Numbered from the stretch's first letter, positions 34,657 to 43,390 are shown. The stretch: 64,000 bases of DNA from Pseudobacillus wudalianchiensis (GCF_001685015.1 NZ_MAYT01000027.1:23435-87434), one strand, 5' to 3'. A program made the numbers and translations. The notes: generated by a model from the letters alone, not told the origin.

Positions 34657-36261
34657 TTGGTTTATACAATCGGCATTATTTGTTCCTTTCTTATCTACGT
34701 TTTGATTGGCATTGTTCTTTCCAGAAAAGTAAAAAATTCAGAGGAGTATTATGTATCTGGGCGAAGCGGCTCAACTTTAATGATCACTGGTATGCTTGTC
34801 GCCTCCTTTTTAAGCACCGTATCTTTCATGGGCGAAGCAGGATTTTCTTACGAAGGCTATCCGATTTTACTATTAATCCTTGTCATTTTTAATGCGACTG
34901 GTTATGTGATAGGGGTATTCTTCTTCGGACGTTACCTTAGAAGAAGCCAATCATTAACTGTTCCTGAGTACTTTGGTAATCGCTTTCAATCAAATAAAGT
35001 AAGAATGGCGGCGGCCATCACGACGATATTGGGAATCTCCGCTTATCTGGTAGCTGTTACGCAAGGTGCTGCTGTATTGCTTGCCGAGATTTCGGGCGTC
35101 TCTTATACTTTCGCTCTCTTGATTATGTGGATTGTCTATACTTCCTTTACCACCCTTTCTGGTGCAAAAGGAGTCATGGTTAATGATACGATTATGTTTT
35201 TTATCTTTTCCTTAGCTACCTACTTAGCTCTGCCTTTTATTATCAAATCAGCGGGCGGCTTCCCTGAGGCCATCGTGAAAGCGGCCACCAACCCGGAGCG
35301 CCCTGACTTATTAAGCTGGCATGGGATTACCGGGCCAAATGCTTATATGGGAGAACCTTGGGAAGCATTAACATGGGCGATCATACTAGGATTAGTCTGG
35401 TCCGCTGTTATCTCCATCAGCCCTTGGCAAAGCAGCCGGTATTTAATGGCTAAAAATGAGCATGTGGCGATCCGTTCCGGTATCTGGGCAACTATTTCTA
35501 TCATTACGATTTATCTGTTTCTTCATATTAGTATCGCCGCTGTTACCACGCTCAAAAGCGACATTGCCCCTACAGAAAAAGTATTTATCTGGGCCGCCAT
35601 GAATGCCACACCGTTGTGGTTAGGCATTATTATCGTCAGCGGTATAATGGCGGCTGCGTTATCATCTTGTGCAAGCTTCCTGCAATTGATCGGCAGCAGT
35701 ATTACTAGAGATATCATGGAGCAATCGAGGAACAAGAAGTACACGGACAAACAGCTGCTGCGAGCCAGCCGCGTCTCTATGATTACCGTCAGTATTATTA
35801 TTTTGCTTATTGGCATTTGGCAGCCGCCTTCTGTGATGTGGATTGGCTATTTTGCAGCTACACTCTTTGCAGCTTCTTGGGGACCAGTTGCGTTCGCAAG
35901 CGTGTTCTCCAAAACAGTCACTAAAACCGGGGCGCTCTCCAGTATCATTACCGGCTTTGCAGGAGTCATATTTGGGGAACTTCTAAATAAGTATGGTGTT
36001 GCGCTTCCTGTCTATTTGAACCCTGTTATCATCGGTGTTGTGTTAAGTCTGATTGCCTTGTATATTGGCTCTAAATATGGAGAAATTTCAATAGAAGAGC
36101 GTAATTTTCAGGCAAACATTTTGAAAAGGCCGATCGAACCAAATGAAAGAGAAGAAATGGCCATTACAAAACGGTATCCAATGTATTTAATGATAAGCGG
36201 CGTCATCATTATTATGATTACTTTCCTATTCTACTACTGGCCGCTGACACTTGCGATGTAA
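34657..36261 (+). CDS. Sodium:solute symporter (SSS family)
   Basis: A 534-residue transporter with about 13 membrane helices. The N-terminus (SEEYYVSGRSGSTLMITGML) and LVASFLSTVSFMGEAGFSYE are typical of the SSS family, which couples Na+ entry to uptake of solutes such as proline, pantothenate or short-chain acids. The solute cannot be named. TTG 34657 directly follows the small accessory gene and has AGGTGGGG in that gene's tail as ribosome site. Control by sigma-54, shared with the Old Yellow Enzyme, suggests the pair takes up and oxidises one compound. Confidence 0.9.
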   Translation: MVYTIGIICSFLIYVLIGIVLSRKVKNSEEYYVSGRSGSTLMITGMLVASFLSTVSFMGEAGFSYEGYPILLLILVIFNATGYVIGVFFFGRYLRRSQSLTVPEYFGNRFQSNKVRMAAAITTILGISAYLVAVTQGAAVLLAEISGVSYTFALLIMWIVYTSFTTLSGAKGVMVNDTIMFFIFSLATYLALPFIIKSAGGFPEAIVKAATNPERPDLLSWHGITGPNAYMGEPWEALTWAIILGLVWSAVISISPWQSSRYLMAKNEHVAIRSGIWATISIITIYLFLHISIAAVTTLKSDIAPTEKVFIWAAMNATPLWLGIIIVSGIMAAALSSCASFLQLIGSSITRDIMEQSRNKKYTDKQLLRASRVSMITVSIIILLIGIWQPPSVMWIGYFAATLFAASWGPVAFASVFSKTVTKTGALSSIITGFAGVIFGELLNKYGVALPVYLNPVIIGVVLSLIALYIGSKYGEISIEERNFQANILKRPIEPNEREEMAITKRYPMYLMISGVIIIMITFLFYYWPLTLAM

Positions 36262-36266
36262 ATAAC

Positions 36267-36310
36267 AAGTAAAAGATTGCCCTAGGGTTACCTAGGGCAA
36301 TCTTTTACTT
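36267..36310. terminator. Terminator after the symporter
   Basis: A perfect 20-bp stem: the left arm 36267-36286 contains AAAAGATTGCCCTAGG, the loop is GTTA, and the right arm ends TTTTACTT at 36310. Confidence 0.92.
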
Positions 36311-36521
36311 CAGGATATTGGCAAACGTGTTCAATCAGCCTGATCTTACGTAAAGTGACCTTTGTCTAGAATCCCTTACTTGACTGACTTTATCTAAATA
36401 CTCTTTCTTGGCAGCAGCTCTCCACCCGCTTTTCTAACTTCGTAACGTCCCTGCGCATAATCGGGCTCCTGGTGGTTCATTCTATACTATGATACCCAAC
36501 AAGATGAAAGGAGCTTTTCTG

Positions 36522-36797
36522 ATGCAGAATACACAAGCACCGATTCCACAGCCCCCTAGAGTCCTCACGACAAAAGACTTGCTCTATTTAAAGGACGCAT
36601 TATCATGGGAACTTTTAGCATTTAAAAAATTTCATTTCTTTTCCCAACAGGTAAGTAATCCAGAAATCAAGCAAGCTCTCGAAAAAGCAGGAAGAATGCA
36701 TCAGCAGCATTTTCAAAAATTGCTCACTCACCTGCAAGTGGATAACAATGCTGCCTTAGCCAGCCTGCCTAACCAGCAGCAAGGAACAAATTCATAA
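36522..36797 (+). CDS. Small ferritin-like/coat-F-related protein
   Basis: A 91-residue helical protein (LTTKDLLYLKDALSWELLAF, then MHQQHFQKLLTHL) with a Pro/Gln-rich N-terminus and a Gln-rich tail. It resembles the first half of spore coat F-type proteins. AAAGGAG precedes ATG 36522; an ATG at 36489 lacks a ribosome site. It lies 23 nt before a second coat-F gene, so both may be made late in sporulation and placed in the coat. Confidence 0.75.
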   Translation: MQNTQAPIPQPPRVLTTKDLLYLKDALSWELLAFKKFHFFSQQVSNPEIKQALEKAGRMHQQHFQKLLTHLQVDNNAALASLPNQQQGTNS

Positions 36798-36820
36798 ATC
36801 ATAGAGTGGAGGTGGAATAA

Positions 36821-37165
36821 ATGTCAAACCAGCAACAGCAAAACCCGAATCAAATTGCCAACTCTCAAACAGGACAATTGCCAAAAGTAAAAGGCCCGGA
36901 CATGAACGACCGAGACTTTCTTAATGACGGACTCAGTACATGCAAATATTTGACGGATAGCTTAAATATCGCTGTACGTGAAGCAAGCCATGAACAGCTG
37001 CATTCAGACATGCTTCAAATTCTTACGGAAACGCACCAAAGCTGCCGTGAGCTTTATAACTTGATGTTTCAAAACGGATGGTACAAGCTTGAAGCCGAGG
37101 AACAACAAAAAATTGACCAAGCTTATAAGCAATTTAGCAATTACTCCTCGCAATTTCCTTATTAA
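36821..37165 (+). CDS. Spore coat F-family protein
   Basis: A 114-residue protein with a Gln/Asn-rich N-terminus (about 30 residues) and a Coat F domain: MNDRDFLNDGLSTCKYLTDS, then LQILTETHQSCRELYNLMFQ and GWYKLEAEEQQKIDQAY. Coat F-type proteins occur in the spore coat of Bacillus. GGAGGTGG lies just before ATG 36821. It is the second gene of a two-gene unit. Confidence 0.85.
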   Translation: MSNQQQQNPNQIANSQTGQLPKVKGPDMNDRDFLNDGLSTCKYLTDSLNIAVREASHEQLHSDMLQILTETHQSCRELYNLMFQNGWYKLEAEEQQKIDQAYKQFSNYSSQFPY

Positions 37166-37288
37166 GATAAATGGCTTGTCTCGTGTTTGAAATTTACGTT
37201 TTAAATTTATTCCCCTATATTCATTAGCTAGAGGAGATGTAAGTAACATTCGGATGTATTACCGGTTATTCAGCATAAGACACAATGA

Positions 37289-37320
37289 AAAACGCCTGCC
37301 TAGACAACGGCAGGCGTTTT
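37289..37320. terminator. Terminator after the coat-F pair
   Basis: AAAACGCCTGCC (37289-37300) and its complement (37309-37320) form a perfect 12-bp stem with T4. Confidence 0.92.
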
Positions 37321-37365
37321 CTTATCTTTTTACATTAAGAACACATAGCGTTGTCAAGGTGTCCC

Positions 37366-37602
37366 CTATACGCTGCATCCACAGCTCTCCATCTCACCGG
37401 ACCTCAAAACCTTGACATTCAAAATTTTACTCGTCCCGCATTCACAAGCCACTCTCAAATGTGGAAGAACCTCTCCTTCCTCTGTAGCTGCCGAATAAGA
37501 AAATTCTATAACTGTCCATTTTCCAAATTTTTTTCCTGGGAACACTCCTGTTTTTTCTGCCAACATTTCCACCGCCTTTTTAACGTTTGTTCTGTCTATC
37601 AT
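37366..37602 (-). CDS. Small CxCG/SCGC zinc-ribbon-like protein
   Basis: A protein of up to 78 residues. GKKFGKWTVIEFS, CECGTSKILNVKVLRSG and the terminal ESCGCSV match a small domain seen in phage and HNH/AP2-type homing proteins, whose four cysteines should bind zinc. No nuclease domain is attached here, so this may be a free-standing copy or a remnant. ATG 37602 lacks a ribosome site; ATG 37566 has AAGG 8 nt upstream and is an equally good start. Confidence 0.55.
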   Translation of the reverse strand: MIDRTNVKKAVEMLAEKTGVFPGKKFGKWTVIEFSYSAATEEGEVLPHLRVACECGTSKILNVKVLRSGEMESCGCSV

Positions 37603-38069
37603 AACAAACTAAGACAGGGCTCGTCACTATTTTTAACAGAAAAGTTAGAAAATTTAAATATTTCACTCGTGTTAATAGGAGGAAACGGTCGTTCTTCACC
37701 TGTCGGAACAGAATTTTACTCAGTCCTACCAACAGTGGATGTACTTAACCGGCTCCAGAAGGCAAAAAAGCGGTTTTCTCCTTTGCCCTGGTACGGTTTT
37801 CCATAGAAAAAGAAGCATGTTCCAAGAAGAACTTCTAATAATCTTTCACCCAGAAAACTTAAGATTATTTATGCTCTGCTACCGAATAAGAAACTAATAC
37901 TTGGACAATTAGATAAAATGAATGGGTAAATCAGCAAATAAAGGGTTAATTTATATAACGACCTATATCGTCATTAGAATAAGTGAGACCTTGAAATGAA
38001 ATTGAAGCAAACTGCATATAGGTTGTTTCGCCTAAAAAGAGACCAAACGGCTCTAGAACAAGGCTCCTT
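37603..38069. other. Gap with an orphan reading-frame fragment
   Basis: No complete gene. On the plus strand about 37640-37806 a frame encodes NISLVLIGGNGRSSPVGTEF, then YSVLPTVDVLNRLQKAKKRF, which reads like real protein but has no start of its own. It is probably the tail of a decayed gene. The rest is AT-rich and featureless. Confidence 0.35.
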
Positions 38070-38648
38070 TCACCGTTTATCAATAATTGTTAGAAGTTCG
38101 CGGATATCCGTGCGTGGCCGAGCAGCAGGTACATGATCAGGATAGCCAATCATCAACGTTGCCACTACTTTCTCACCAGGTGTTACACCAATTGCATTCC
38201 TGAACGTTGGGTCGTAAACCCAGTCATTTGTACGCCAAATCATACCGATTCCTCTTTCCCATGCCGCAAGTTGAAAGTTTTGAATAAAAGAGCAAACGGC
38301 TCCATAGTCTTCATCCCACCTTCTTTGACGGGGATCTTCAGGCATGATGACGACAAGATGCACGGGAATATCGCGAAAGTACTGTGCTTTTCTCTTTACT
38401 TTTTCAGAAACCTCGCCATCGACTTTTGGTTGTGATTGAATGTACGCTTCTATAAATTTTTCCTTTCCAGCCTCCACGTATAATTGAAAACGCCACGGCT
38501 CCGTCAACTTGTGATTGGGCGCCCACTTGGCCACATTCAGCAACTCAATAATTACTTCGGGACTAATTGGCTCCTTTTTAAAGGATTTAATAGTTCTGCG
38601 ATTTATAATATTTTTTTCAATAGCATTGATTCCTTCTTGATGGTTCAT
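38070..38648 (-). CDS. Nitroreductase-family flavoprotein
   Basis: A 192-residue FMN protein of the nitroreductase family, YdjA-like. Motifs RRTIKSFKKEPISPEVIIEL, LLNVAKWAPNHKLTEPWRF and the C-terminal MIGYPDHVPAARPRTDIREL are typical; the FMN-binding arginines lie at the start. Such enzymes reduce nitro groups, quinones or related compounds with NAD(P)H. ATG 38648 follows TAAGGAGG by 9 nt. It stands alone. Confidence 0.9.
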   Translation of the reverse strand: MNHQEGINAIEKNIINRRTIKSFKKEPISPEVIIELLNVAKWAPNHKLTEPWRFQLYVEAGKEKFIEAYIQSQPKVDGEVSEKVKRKAQYFRDIPVHLVVIMPEDPRQRRWDEDYGAVCSFIQNFQLAAWERGIGMIWRTNDWVYDPTFRNAIGVTPGEKVVATLMIGYPDHVPAARPRTDIRELLTIIDKR

Positions 38649-39061
38649 TTTGAAAAACCTCCTTACATCGACTCTGTAAAATTGTATGTAATCCATAGCT
38701 TGATATGAAAACTATTATCAATTATATCATCTTTAAGTATAACATGTTTGTAATCAATGTCTTAGTGATGGAGTTTAAGAAATTTTTATTTTTGAATTTT
38801 GCACATTATGTAATTCTCTCTTTTTAAATTAAAGACGCTCTCTTCTTGCTAAATGGTTCTTGTTTTTTATTATCTTGGAGGGAATGGCTGTTTTCTCCAT
38901 CGCCTTGTAATCGCTTAGTCACGACAACAAAGAAAGATTGTATCTAGTCGTTGCAGATCAAGCCGCTGCTGGAGAGGATATGAGGTAGCGTGAGTCATAA
39001 TGTTGTGAAGAAAGGAAATTGCCCGGCTCCTGCGATTGAGTCAATGTAGTATCGACAAACT
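38649..39061. other. Gap without a supported gene
   Basis: About 410 nt with no convincing frame. The part from about 38880 to 39061 is richer in GC than the flanks and runs straight into the long hairpin at 39062, so it may be a decayed mobile element or an untranslated RNA. I cannot decide. Confidence 0.3.
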
Positions 39062-39146
39062 AAAGAGCCCCATTCTGTACGGCATCCTCCATGATTAGTG
39101 GTATCTAATAATCGGAGGTGCAGTACAACGAGAGGGCTCTTTTTAT
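39062..39146 (+). repeat. Long near-continuous hairpin with T-tail
   Basis: AAAGAGCCC (39062-39070) pairs with GGGCTCTTT (39134-39142). Inside, GTAC pairs with GTAC, GCATCCTCC with GGAGGTGC (one bulged T), and ATTAG with CTAAT. A T5 run follows. It could be a terminator of unusual length or an end of a small mobile element. Confidence 0.5.
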
Positions 39147-39199
39147 TTACATAACAGCATTTTTCATTGTACTTTATAAATTAAACAGAGTTTATCTTA

Positions 39200-39517
39200 T
39201 TATCCTATCGTTTCAACGATGTTCTCCTCTGAATCTTTTACATCTGTTTTTACAATTTCAAAGACAATTGATTTTAAGGAAGGAATGGAAAACTTTTTTA
39301 CACAAGGTTGAAGCTGCTCCGCTAATTCTTCGACAGCCTTTTTATTTAAAACCATTTCCATTGAATCCTCTTTTTCTATCACCTGCGGTTGATCTCCAAA
39401 TAAAAAAATAACTGTCGCTTCATTACTTACTAACCTAAGCGGTTCTTTTTTTACTTTTCGGACCAGACCAACATTGTTTGTTGCTGTTGGTTTTAAATAA
39501 AGTTTGATTGAAAATAT
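39200..39517 (-). pseudogene. Reading frame with coherent protein but no usual start
   Basis: The minus strand is open from 39517 (just after a TAG) to the stop at 39200, 105 codons. It reads IKLYLKPTATNNVGLVRKV, then ATVIFLFGDQPQVIEKE, then AVEELAEQLQPCVKKFSIPS, all plausible protein. No ATG, GTG or TTG lies in the first half; the first good start is ATG 39361 behind AAAGAGG, which would give only 53 residues. The upstream half looks coding, so the gene has probably lost its true start. I do not recognise the family. Confidence 0.45.
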
Positions 39518-39545
39518 CTAATTAATCTGCATTTTACGGCAAACT

Positions 39546-39590
39546 ATAAGAATCCATTTTAAAAAAAGAGTGATTAAAATGGATTCTTAT
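39546..39590. repeat. 16-bp perfect inverted repeat
   Basis: ATAAGAATCCATTTTA (39546-39561) and its exact complement (39575-39590) enclose a 13-nt A/G-rich loop. It has no T-run after it on either strand. The surrounding gap 39518-39885 has no gene. Confidence 0.5.
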
Positions 39591-39765
39591 CTAGCATATT
39601 TAAGTTTCGGTTTTATAAAAAAGTTTAATAATTTCCTACCTGTGTTGTTTCACAAACGCGCCCTTTTCTTGAATAATCAACATGAACTTCTATTAGCTGA
39701 AATTGCGGAGTAACAAGAGTACATTTTTTGTCTGCCTATTTTACATAATTCTCGATATCGGTACA

Positions 39766-39794
39766 GAAAAGGATCTCTGCTGGAAGATCCTTTT
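39766..39794 (-). terminator. Probable end of the ars operon
   Basis: AAAAGGATCT (39767-39776) and AGATCCTTTT (39784-39793) form a stem about 90 nt past the arsC stop on the minus strand. The T-run is short (T4). Confidence 0.5.
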
Positions 39795-39885
39795 CGCTGC
39801 TTGTTCAATTAAAGCGCCCGATTTTGGAAGTATCTTTTTTAAGATAAGTCCTCATAGTTAGTTATTAATCTTTGCAAGGTGATTT

Positions 39886-40287
39886 TTATTTTCCTGTTTC
39901 GTTAAATTGCTTAATCCGTTCACCAATTTCGTCACGCACACGCTGAAATTCAGACCACTCTTTTCCCGCTGGATCATCAAATCCCCAATGCTCACGTTTA
40001 ACATGTGGCGGTGTGATTGGGCATTTATCAGCTGCATCTCCACATAATGTGACCACTAAATCAGCATTATTTAAGATTTCAGGATCAATAATATCTGAAG
40101 TTTGATTAGAAATATCAACACCAGCTTCCTGCATGGCTTTTACAGCATTCTGATTTAATCCATGTGCTTCTATTCCAGCACTGTATACATTCCACTCATT
40201 ATCTAAATATTTCTTTGCCCACCCCTCTGCCATTTGGCTTCTGCAAGAGTTTCCTGTACATAAGAAGTAGATTAATTTTTTAGACAC
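39886..40287 (-). CDS. arsC: ArsC: thioredoxin-coupled arsenate reductase
   Basis: A 133-residue low-molecular-weight phosphatase-fold arsenate reductase. It reduces As(V) to As(III) using a Cys triad: C10 in the P-loop [10 protein letters not shown] and the pair in [11 protein letters not shown] (about 82 and 89), regenerated by thioredoxin. GTG 40287 follows AAAGGAG by 9 nt. It is the last of four co-directional ars genes and lies 15 nt after arsB. Confidence 0.95.
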   Translation of the reverse strand: MSKKLIYFLCTGNSCRSQMAEGWAKKYLDNEWNVYSAGIEAHGLNQNAVKAMQEAGVDISNQTSDIIDPEILNNADLVVTLCGDAADKCPITPPHVKREHWGFDDPAGKEWSEFQRVRDEIGERIKQFNETGK

Positions 40288-40302
40288 GACGTATTTCTCC
40301 TT

Positions 40303-41598
40303 TTAGTAAAGTAATAAGGCAACGTATAAACCTAGTAATGTGACAAAAAGAATGGGAATCGTTAAGATAATCCCTGTTTTAAAATAGGTTCCCCATGAGA
40401 TTTTAACACCTTTTTGAGACAAAACATGGAGCCACACTAAGGTTGCTAATGAGCCGATTGGGGTAATTTTCGGGCCTAAATCCGAACCTATGATATTGGC
40501 ATAAATAAGAGCTTCCCGGGTTGTACCGGTAGTATGGGTTTCAGCAATAGCTAATGCATCGATCATGACCGTGGGCATATTATTCATCAAGGATGATAAG
40601 AAAGCTGCAATATACCCCATGCCAATCGTTGCCACAAATAATCCTTGCTCGGCGGTTGCCTGAATAAAGTGTGCTAACGAATGGGTTAGCCATGCATTTC
40701 CCAAACCGTAGACCACTACATACATTCCAATCGAGAAAAAAACGATATTCCATGGAGCCCCTTTTATAACAGATTTCGTATTTACCGCATGACTCCTTCT
40801 CGCCATGAATAAAAAGAAAATCGCTATTATTCCAGCAACAATCGAAACTGGAATATGAATAAACTCACTAACAAAGTAACCAATCAAGAGTACCCCAAGA
40901 ACATACCAGGAAAGGTGAAACATTTTTGGATCCCTAATGGCCTCGATTGGCTTCTTTAATTTAGACAAATCGTATATTTTCGGGATGCTTTTCCTAAAAT
41001 AAATCAACAATACCGTGATAGTTGCAATCAATGAAAATAGATTTGGAACAATCATTCTTGAAGCATATTCCACGAAACCAATATCAAAGAAGTCAGCAGA
41101 TACAATGTTCACTAAGTTACTGACAACGAAAGGCAGTGAAGTAGTATCTGCAATAAATCCACTCGCCATGATGAACGGAAAAATCATGGCTTCTTTAAAA
41201 TTCAAATTGCGAACCATCGCAAGAACAATCGGTGTCAAAATAAGGGCAGCTCCATCATTGGCAAATAACGCAGCCACAATGGCTCCCAAAATACTTACAT
41301 AGATGAACATTTTGATTCCGTTTCCTTTAGCTGCCCTTGCCATATGTAAGGCAGCCCATTCAAATAACCCAATTTCATCTAATATTAAGGAAATAAGGAT
41401 AATAGCAACAAAGGATAAGGTTGCATTCCATGTAATGTCAATTACCTCTATGACATCACTAAACCCGACAACCCCCACTAAAAGGGAAAGGAGTGCTCCA
41501 CCACAGGCGGACCACCCGATGTTCAAACCTTTCGGCTGCCAAATAACTAAGATAAGAGTTGCTAAAAAAATAACTGATGCCAATATTGCGGTTGTCAT
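40303..41598 (-). CDS. arsB: ArsB: arsenite efflux permease
   Basis: A 431-residue membrane protein of the ArsB/NhaD type with about 12 helices. [20 protein letters not shown] and [14 protein letters not shown] are conserved membrane motifs, and [20 protein letters not shown] matches ArsB. It exports As(III) and Sb(III) in exchange for protons. GGAGG precedes ATG 41598. It sits between arsI and arsC. Confidence 0.93.
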   Translation of the reverse strand: MTTAILASVIFLATLILVIWQPKGLNIGWSACGGALLSLLVGVVGFSDVIEVIDITWNATLSFVAIILISLILDEIGLFEWAALHMARAAKGNGIKMFIYVSILGAIVAALFANDGAALILTPIVLAMVRNLNFKEAMIFPFIMASGFIADTTSLPFVVSNLVNIVSADFFDIGFVEYASRMIVPNLFSLIATITVLLIYFRKSIPKIYDLSKLKKPIEAIRDPKMFHLSWYVLGVLLIGYFVSEFIHIPVSIVAGIIAIFFLFMARRSHAVNTKSVIKGAPWNIVFFSIGMYVVVYGLGNAWLTHSLAHFIQATAEQGLFVATIGMGYIAAFLSSLMNNMPTVMIDALAIAETHTTGTTREALIYANIIGSDLGPKITPIGSLATLVWLHVLSQKGVKISWGTYFKTGIILTIPILFVTLLGLYVALLLY

Positions 41599-41638
41599 TG
41601 TCTATCCTCCAATTAGTCAAGAAAGAAGTAATCACCTC

Positions 41639-42076
41639 TTAGCAGCAAGACTTTGTTTTGTTCTCCTTTGAAGTTGTGCAGCAAGTTGTATCTTCTTTTT
41701 TGTGAACCTCGCTGTCTGCTTTTGTATAAAAGAATTCCCACTCATTTCCGTCCGGATCGGTTACCCAAAATTTATCTTGTACCGCATAGCAGCACGTTGT
41801 ATTCATTTCATCACGGGCAAAGAATCCTTCTTTTTCTAACCGTTCCTTATGAGCTGTAATTTCTTCTGCTGTTTCTACTTGAAATCCGAAATGATTAACC
41901 TGATTTCCACTTACTTCATCCCGTACGTTGAGCGTAAAGTTAAGTCCAGGAGTTTCTAGTAAAAATTTCGCATAATCAGTTTTTACTTTAACTGGTGATA
42001 CACTAAACACTTTCTCATAAAATTGAATAGATCCCTCTAGATTTGTAACATTGATTCCCACGTGAACATATTTCAT
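41639..42076 (-). CDS. arsI: ArsI: C-As lyase / dioxygenase of the VOC superfamily
   Basis: A 145-residue glyoxalase-fold protein. ArsI cleaves the carbon-arsenic bond of trivalent organoarsenicals with O2 and Fe(II). The metal triad is visible as H5 (MKYVHVGI), H62 (QVNHFGF) and E114 (NEWEFF). The vicinal As-binding cysteines are C95-C96 (NTTCCYAV). A Cys-rich tail (TTCCTTS ... KSCC) adds further thiols. GGAGG precedes ATG 42076. The order arsR-arsI-arsB-arsC equals arsR-yqcK-arsB-arsC of B. subtilis. Confidence 0.92.
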   Translation of the reverse strand: MKYVHVGINVTNLEGSIQFYEKVFSVSPVKVKTDYAKFLLETPGLNFTLNVRDEVSGNQVNHFGFQVETAEEITAHKERLEKEGFFARDEMNTTCCYAVQDKFWVTDPDGNEWEFFYTKADSEVHKKEDTTCCTTSKENKTKSCC

Positions 42077-42099
42077 ATAAAACTCCTCCTTAGTTTGTT

Positions 42100-42120
42100 A
42101 AATCAAAAAAATATTGATTT
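42100..42120. promoter_or_regulatory. Possible ArsR operator between arsR and arsI
   Basis: AAATCAA-N7-TTGATTT is a perfect dyad in the 57-nt gap between arsR and arsI. Its ATCAA/TTGAT core recurs twice upstream of arsR, which suggests the same protein binds all three. Confidence 0.6.
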
Positions 42121-42133
42121 ATATTACAAAAAA

Positions 42134-42448
42134 TTAACAGCAGCTTCCTTTACCAGCTTTTCTAAAAATACAGCACAATTCCTCCGATAACAAATTGTTT
42201 ACTTCCGCATCATTTAAATCATAATAGCTCCATGTGCCTTTCGTTTCTTTAATGATTAAGCCAGCATCCAACAAAATCTTTAAGTGATAAGAAAGCTTTG
42301 ATTGGGACATTTCAAATACCTCTGTTAAATCACATACACATGTTTTTCCTCGTTGGCAAAGTTCATACATGATCTCCAAACGCTTCTGATCAGCCATAGC
42401 TTTAAACTTTTTCTCGTATTCTTGAAACTGTTCTGTCATTACATTCAT
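42134..42448 (-). CDS. arsR: ArsR: arsenite-responsive repressor
   Basis: A 104-residue ArsR/SmtB winged-helix repressor. The metal-binding motif CVCDL lies in the DNA-recognition helix, and MSQSKLSYHLKILLDAGLI is the reading head. As(III) binding to the cysteines releases it from DNA. Further cysteines end the protein (GSCC). ATG 42448 is chosen, since AAAGGG lies upstream; an ATG at 42469 overlaps the operator. It leads the ars operon. Confidence 0.93.
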   Translation of the reverse strand: MNVMTEQFQEYEKKFKAMADQKRLEIMYELCQRGKTCVCDLTEVFEMSQSKLSYHLKILLDAGLIIKETKGTWSYYDLNDAEVNNLLSEELCCIFRKAGKGSCC

Positions 42449-42464
42449 TTTCAATTTCCCTTTC

Positions 42465-42541
42465 ATCAATTTTTTTTGATATTTAAAGTATATACAAAAT
42501 AATCATGTATACGCAAACAATAAATCGATTTTTTTTGATTT
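42465..42541 (-). promoter_or_regulatory. ars promoter with two ArsR-type operators
   Basis: On the minus strand TTGCGT (42516-42511) and TATACT (42492-42487) form a promoter with an 18-nt spacer. ATCAA-N6-TTGAT at 42465-42480 covers the transcript start, and AAATCGA-N6-TTGATTT at 42522-42541 lies just behind the -35 box. Both match the core found between arsR and arsI. Confidence 0.7.
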
Positions 42542-43015
42542 ATTGTACAAATGCAACGGCGTATAGTCAGGAGAAAGCGATTTACTACGTTGAGGTGAAG
42601 GTAAAAAGCTGGATTTCTCAGTATTTAAAATTGATAAATTGAGTTCTTTCTGTTCCTCTATTAAATAGCCCGATTACTGAACAAGATCTCCAAAAGTTAG
42701 ATGAATACTCCATACACTCTTATTTCACATAACATCACAAGCAGGAAGCTCCCGAACAAATAATCCTCTTATCCGACAAGGGGTTTTCTTTCTGATTCTT
42801 ATTCCTCTCTATACACGATTTTATACATCGTTGATTTAACAAGGTTTCTGGCCTTCCCACCAACCTAGTGGCTGCCTAAAAAAATGGGGTTTTATTCACT
42901 GTGTTCCTTAGTAGACTGCCTTTAAGATAGTTGTTTAAGCTTTTACAGTCCAAAGATAATGAACAGTAGACACAAACTGTGCAGGGGTAAAAGGAAAAGA
43001 AAATATACAAAGCAT
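42542..43015. other. Gap with no supported gene
   Basis: About 470 nt between the ars promoter and the WGxxGxxG gene. I see no frame with a ribosome site and no clear repeat. Confidence 0.5.
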
Positions 43016-43042
43016 AAAAAAGACCCCCAAGGAAGGGACCTT
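43016..43042 (-). terminator. Probable terminator after the WGxxGxxG gene
   Basis: On the minus strand AAGGTCCC pairs with GGGGTCTT (two wobble pairs), then T6. It lies about 80 nt past the stop codon. Confidence 0.55.
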
Positions 43043-43120
43043 GTAGATAAGAAATCGTTATATCGATAGTAGCAATAAAGGAAGTGTAAGCACTGTTTAT
43101 TAGCTATTTTTGTTATTTCC

Positions 43121-43390
43121 TTATCTGTTGTTATCTCTTCTTCGTAATCCTAAAAGACCTACCAAACCAAGTAAACCTACCCAACCCCAATCGGTGTCGT
43201 TATCATCAGCATCGTTGACACCGTTAACGTCGTTGGGATCGTTATCATCGTTTTGAGCTACTTGAGTTACGTTGCCATTAGTGTGATTGGAGATGTCTGT
43301 GTAAGAGTTTTGAGCGTATCCAGTTGACATTCCAAAAAGCATGACAGTAATCAATATAGCACAAGAGGAATATGAAAGTTTTTTTAACAC
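43121..43390 (-). CDS. Secreted protein with C-terminal WGxxGxxG anchor
   Basis: An 89-residue exported protein. A Sec signal peptide (LKKLSYSSCAILITVMLFGM, cleavage probably after GYA) is followed by an Asn/Asp-rich segment (NDDNDPNDVNGVNDADDNDT) and a tail WGWVGLLGLVGLLGLRRRDN. This tail is the WGxxGxxG-type C-terminal signal: a glycine-rich hydrophobic helix then arginines, which should hold the protein in the membrane or be cut by a sorting enzyme. The acidic middle could bind cations. GTG 43390 follows AAGGAGG by 7 nt. It stands alone. Confidence 0.8.
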   Translation of the reverse strand: MLKKLSYSSCAILITVMLFGMSTGYAQNSYTDISNHTNGNVTQVAQNDDNDPNDVNGVNDADDNDTDWGWVGLLGLVGLLGLRRRDNNR

